NCBI GenBank assembly: GCA_002339125.1
Contig: DDJQ01000101.1
Span: 1 to 16,125, forward strand
DNA from: Alteromonadaceae bacterium UBA2620
GTDB lineage: Bacteria > Pseudomonadota > Gammaproteobacteria > Enterobacterales > Alteromonadaceae
Length of the DNA stretch: 16,125 nucleotides
Reading direction: 5' to 3'
The notes under the pieces were generated by a model. The model searched no databases. It had not been told where the DNA came from and saw nothing but the letters and a program-made list of their open reading frames with translations. The position numbers and the translations under genes are program-made. Positions within the stretch are counted from its first letter, which is position 1. Each line of letters begins with the position of its first letter. Below, piece after piece: positions 13,312 to 16,125 of this stretch.

Positions 13312-16125
13312 GTGAAAGACTTATTAAAGTTTCTAAAACAACAAAACAAGACTGAAGAATTCGATAATATTCGCATTGGTCTTGCCTCACCAGACATGAT
13401 CCGTTCATGGTCTTTTGGTGAAGTTAAGAAACCTGAGACCATCAACTACCGTACGTTCAAACCTGAGCGTGACGGTCTGTTTTGTGCGCGTATCTTTGGT
13501 CCCGTAAAAGACTATGAGTGTCTGTGCGGTAAGTACAAGCGCCTGAAGCACCGTGGTGTTATCTGTGAAAAGTGTGGCGTAGAAGTTACCCTGACTAAAG
13601 TACGTCGTGAGCGTATGGGTCACATCGAACTGGCCAGCCCAGTTGCCCACATCTGGTTCCTGAAATCTCTGCCGTCTCGTATCGGTCTGATGCTGGATAT
13701 GACTCTGCGTGATATCGAGCGTGTGCTGTACTTCGAATCATTCGTTGTTACAGAGCCAGGCATGACTACCCTTGAGCGCAGCCAACTGCTGAGCGAAGAA
13801 GAGTACCTGGATGCGTTAGAAGAACACGGTGACGAGTTCGAAGCCAAGATGGGCGCCGAAGCCGTATTCGATCTGCTTAAGCACCTGGATGTTGATGCTG
13901 ACGTTGCTGCAATGCGTGAAGAGCTGCCGTCAATCAACTCAGAAACCAAGCGTAAGAAGATTACCAAGCGTTTAAAACTGCTGGAATCATTCCAACAGTC
14001 TGGCAACAAGCCAGAGTGGATGATCATGACCGTACTGCCAGTTCTGCCACCGGACTTACGTCCTCTGGTTCCACTGGACGGTGGCCGTTTTGCAACGTCT
14101 GACCTGAACGATTTATACCGTCGTGTTATCAACCGTAACAACCGTCTTAAGCGTCTGTTAGACCTGGCGGCACCTGACATCATCGTACGTAACGAAAAAC
14201 GTATGTTGCAGGAAGCGGTAGATGCACTGCTTGATAACGGTCGTCGCGGCCGCGCTATCACCGGTTCTAACAAGCGTCCTCTGAAATCACTTGCCGATAT
14301 GATCAAAGGTAAGCAGGGTCGTTTCCGTCAGAACCTGCTGGGTAAGCGTGTTGACTACTCAGGCCGTTCTGTAATTACCGTTGGTCCTACTCTGCGTCTG
14401 CACCAGTGTGGTTTGCCTAAGAAGATGGCACTTGAACTGTTCAAGCCATTTATCTACGGCAAATTAGAAGGTCGTGGTTTAGCCACTACCATTAAAGCGG
14501 CTAAGAAGCTGGTAGAGCGCGAAGCGCCGGAAGTATGGGACGTTCTGGATGAAGTTATCCGCGAACACCCGGTACTGCTGAACCGTGCACCAACGCTTCA
14601 CCGTCTGGGTATCCAGGCGTTTGAACCGACCCTTATCGAAGGTAAAGCGATCCAATTACACCCACTGGTGTGTGCGGCCTATAACGCTGACTTCGACGGT
14701 GACCAAATGGCTGTACACGTACCACTGACCATTGAAGCCCAGTTAGAAGCCCGCTCGCTGATGATGTCGACCAATAACATTCTGTCGCCAGCGAACGGTG
14801 AGCCAATCATCGTACCTTCACAGGACGTTGTATTGGGTCTGTATTACCTGACCCGTGACAAAGTTAACGGTCAGGGCGAAGGCATGGTATTTACCAGCCC
14901 GCACGAAGCAGAAAAAGCCTACCGTACCGGTAATGCGGAACTGCACTCGCGCGTTAAGGTTCGTATCACTGAATACGACGTAGCGAAAGATGGCGCCAAA
15001 ACTGAGAAAGTGACCCTGACCGATACCACGGTTGGTCGTGCGATTTTCTCTCTGATCCTGCCAAAAGGTCTGCCTTTTGAGCTGATCAACCAGGCAATGG
15101 GTAAAAAGCAAATCTCTGGTCTGCTTAACGCCTGTTATCGTCGTCTGGGTCTGAAAGACACCGTTATTGCGGCTGACCAAATTATGTATACCGGTTTCCA
15201 CTACGCGATGATCGCGGGTGCGTCTGTTGGTATCGACGATATGGTTATCCCGGATGCCAAGAAAGAAATTATCGACGCTGCTGAAGCGGAAGTTATCGAG
15301 ATCCAGGAACAGTTCCAAAGCGGTCTTGTAACAGCCGGTGAGCGCTACAACAAAGTTATCGATATCTGGTCAAATGCCAACGAAAAAGTTGCCAAGGCCA
15401 TGATGGATAACCTGAAAACCGACGTAGTGCTTAACAAAGACGGCGAAGAAGAAGAGCAAGCCTCATTTAACTCTGTTTACATGATGGCCGACTCCGGTGC
15501 TCGTGGTAGTGCGGCACAGATTCGTCAGTTGGCGGGTATGCGTGGTCTGATGGCTAAGCCGGATGGCTCAATCATCGAAACGCCAATCACGGCTAACTTC
15601 CGTGAAGGTCTGAACGTACTACAGTACTTCATCTCAACTCACGGTGCTCGTAAAGGTCTTGCCGATACTGCACTTAAGACAGCCAACTCGGGTTACCTGA
15701 CTCGTCGTCTGGTTGACGTAGCCCAGGATCTGGTTATCACTAACTCAGACTGTGGCACGTACGAAGGTGTACTGATGACGCCACTGATTGAAGGTGGTGA
15801 CGTTGTTGAGCCTCTGCGTGAACGAGTGCTTGGTCGTGTGGTAGCAGAAGATGTTTATATTCCGGGTACTGAAGAAGTCCTGCTTGAGCGTAACACGCTG
15901 CTGGACGAAGCATTAGTTGACTTACTTGAAGCTAACTCTGTTGACCAGGTAAAAGTACGTTCTGTAATCACTTGTGACAATGACTTCGGTGTCTGTGCAA
16001 ACTGTTACGGTCGTGACCTGGCTCGCGGTCATATGGTTGGTAAAGGTGAGTCTGTTGGTGTTATCGCTGCGCAGTCAATCGGTGAGCCGGGTACCCAGCT
16101 GACCATGCGTACCTTCCACATTGGT
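13312..16125 (+). CDS. rpoC: DNA-directed RNA polymerase subunit beta', 3' truncated by window edge
   Basis: The first 938 codons of the catalytic subunit (about 1400 residues in the family). The start is GTG 13312, supported by GGAGAG five bases upstream and a product KDLLKFLKQQNKTEEFDNI matching the RpoC N-terminus. The N-terminal Zn site has Cys70 and Cys72 in CLCGKYKRLKHRGVICEKC. The Mg-binding NADFDGD loop gives Asp460, 462 and 464. The second Zn site has Cys814, Cys888, Cys895 and Cys898. The bridge helix region contains ADSGARGSAAQIRQLAGMRG. All numbers equal those of E. coli, so there are no net indels to this point. The frame runs through the window end inside the trigger loop (Met932, Arg933, His936). 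No stop is present. Confidence 0.98.
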   Translation, partial: MKDLLKFLKQQNKTEEFDNIRIGLASPDMIRSWSFGEVKKPETINYRTFKPERDGLFCARIFGPVKDYECLCGKYKRLKHRGVICEKCGVEVTLTKVRRERMGHIELASPVAHIWFLKSLPSRIGLMLDMTLRDIERVLYFESFVVTEPGMTTLERSQLLSEEEYLDALEEHGDEFEAKMGAEAVFDLLKHLDVDADVAAMREELPSINSETKRKKITKRLKLLESFQQSGNKPEWMIMTVLPVLPPDLRPLVPLDGGRFATSDLNDLYRRVINRNNRLKRLLDLAAPDIIVRNEKRMLQEAVDALLDNGRRGRAITGSNKRPLKSLADMIKGKQGRFRQNLLGKRVDYSGRSVITVGPTLRLHQCGLPKKMALELFKPFIYGKLEGRGLATTIKAAKKLVEREAPEVWDVLDEVIREHPVLLNRAPTLHRLGIQAFEPTLIEGKAIQLHPLVCAAYNADFDGDQMAVHVPLTIEAQLEARSLMMSTNNILSPANGEPIIVPSQDVVLGLYYLTRDKVNGQGEGMVFTSPHEAEKAYRTGNAELHSRVKVRITEYDVAKDGAKTEKVTLTDTTVGRAIFSLILPKGLPFELINQAMGKKQISGLLNACYRRLGLKDTVIAADQIMYTGFHYAMIAGASVGIDDMVIPDAKKEIIDAAEAEVIEIQEQFQSGLVTAGERYNKVIDIWSNANEKVAKAMMDNLKTDVVLNKDGEEEEQASFNSVYMMADSGARGSAAQIRQLAGMRGLMAKPDGSIIETPITANFREGLNVLQYFISTHGARKGLADTALKTANSGYLTRRLVDVAQDLVITNSDCGTYEGVLMTPLIEGGDVVEPLRERVLGRVVAEDVYIPGTEEVLLERNTLLDEALVDLLEANSVDQVKVRSVITCDNDFGVCANCYGRDLARGHMVGKGESVGVIAAQSIGEPGTQLTMRTFHIG

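Noticed and set aside
13620..14306. Minus-strand 228-residue Ser/Arg-rich open frame
   Set aside because: Antisense shadow of rpoC, with composition typical of the reverse complement of a highly expressed gene.

Overview
The window reads as chromosomal DNA of a marine-type gammaproteobacterium. RpoB, RpoC, NusG, SecE and the L11/L1/L10/L7-L12 proteins are close to the E. coli proteins, RpoC residue numbering matches E. coli exactly at the Zn sites and catalytic Asp triad, and the left half carries Alteromonadales-like accessory genes. Alteromonadaceae is my best guess, from memory of the families rather than from a search.

Left half (1-4887), accessory: the 3' part of an ABC exporter; a 515-bp gap packed with REP-like palindromic repeats; a membrane-anchored XRE-type regulator; a convergent outer-membrane-type lipoprotein (DUF6174-like); and an acyl-CoA-dehydrogenase/flavin-monooxygenase-fold protein whose start lies downstream of a four-codon leader with a near-perfect Shine-Dalgarno.

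Centre (4888-6382): a strong promoter with a GC-rich discriminator, tRNA-Trp(CCA), then a 181-bp spacer that ends in an exact 17-bp copy of the tRNA 3' end and can fold into three abutting hairpins closed by a 9-bp stem. secE and nusG follow, ending in a strong intrinsic terminator. No terminator is visible between tRNA-Trp and secE, so tRNA and secE-nusG may be cotranscribed.

Right half (6383-16125), core: a consensus-like promoter and presumed L1-binding leader, rplK-rplA, a highly structured rplJ leader (presumed L10 autoregulation), rplJ-rplL, the rplL-rpoB attenuator, rpoB, and rpoC cut by the window edge inside the trigger loop. Together these genes make the ribosomal L1/L7-L12 stalks, the transcription elongation factor NusG, the SecE translocase subunit and the two large RNA polymerase subunits.

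I found no defence system, CRISPR array, IS element or prophage. The most unusual item is the tRNA-tailed structured repeat at 5140-5320. Next are the REP-like cluster with compensating stem changes (1458-1820) and the leader arrangement at 3820-3865.
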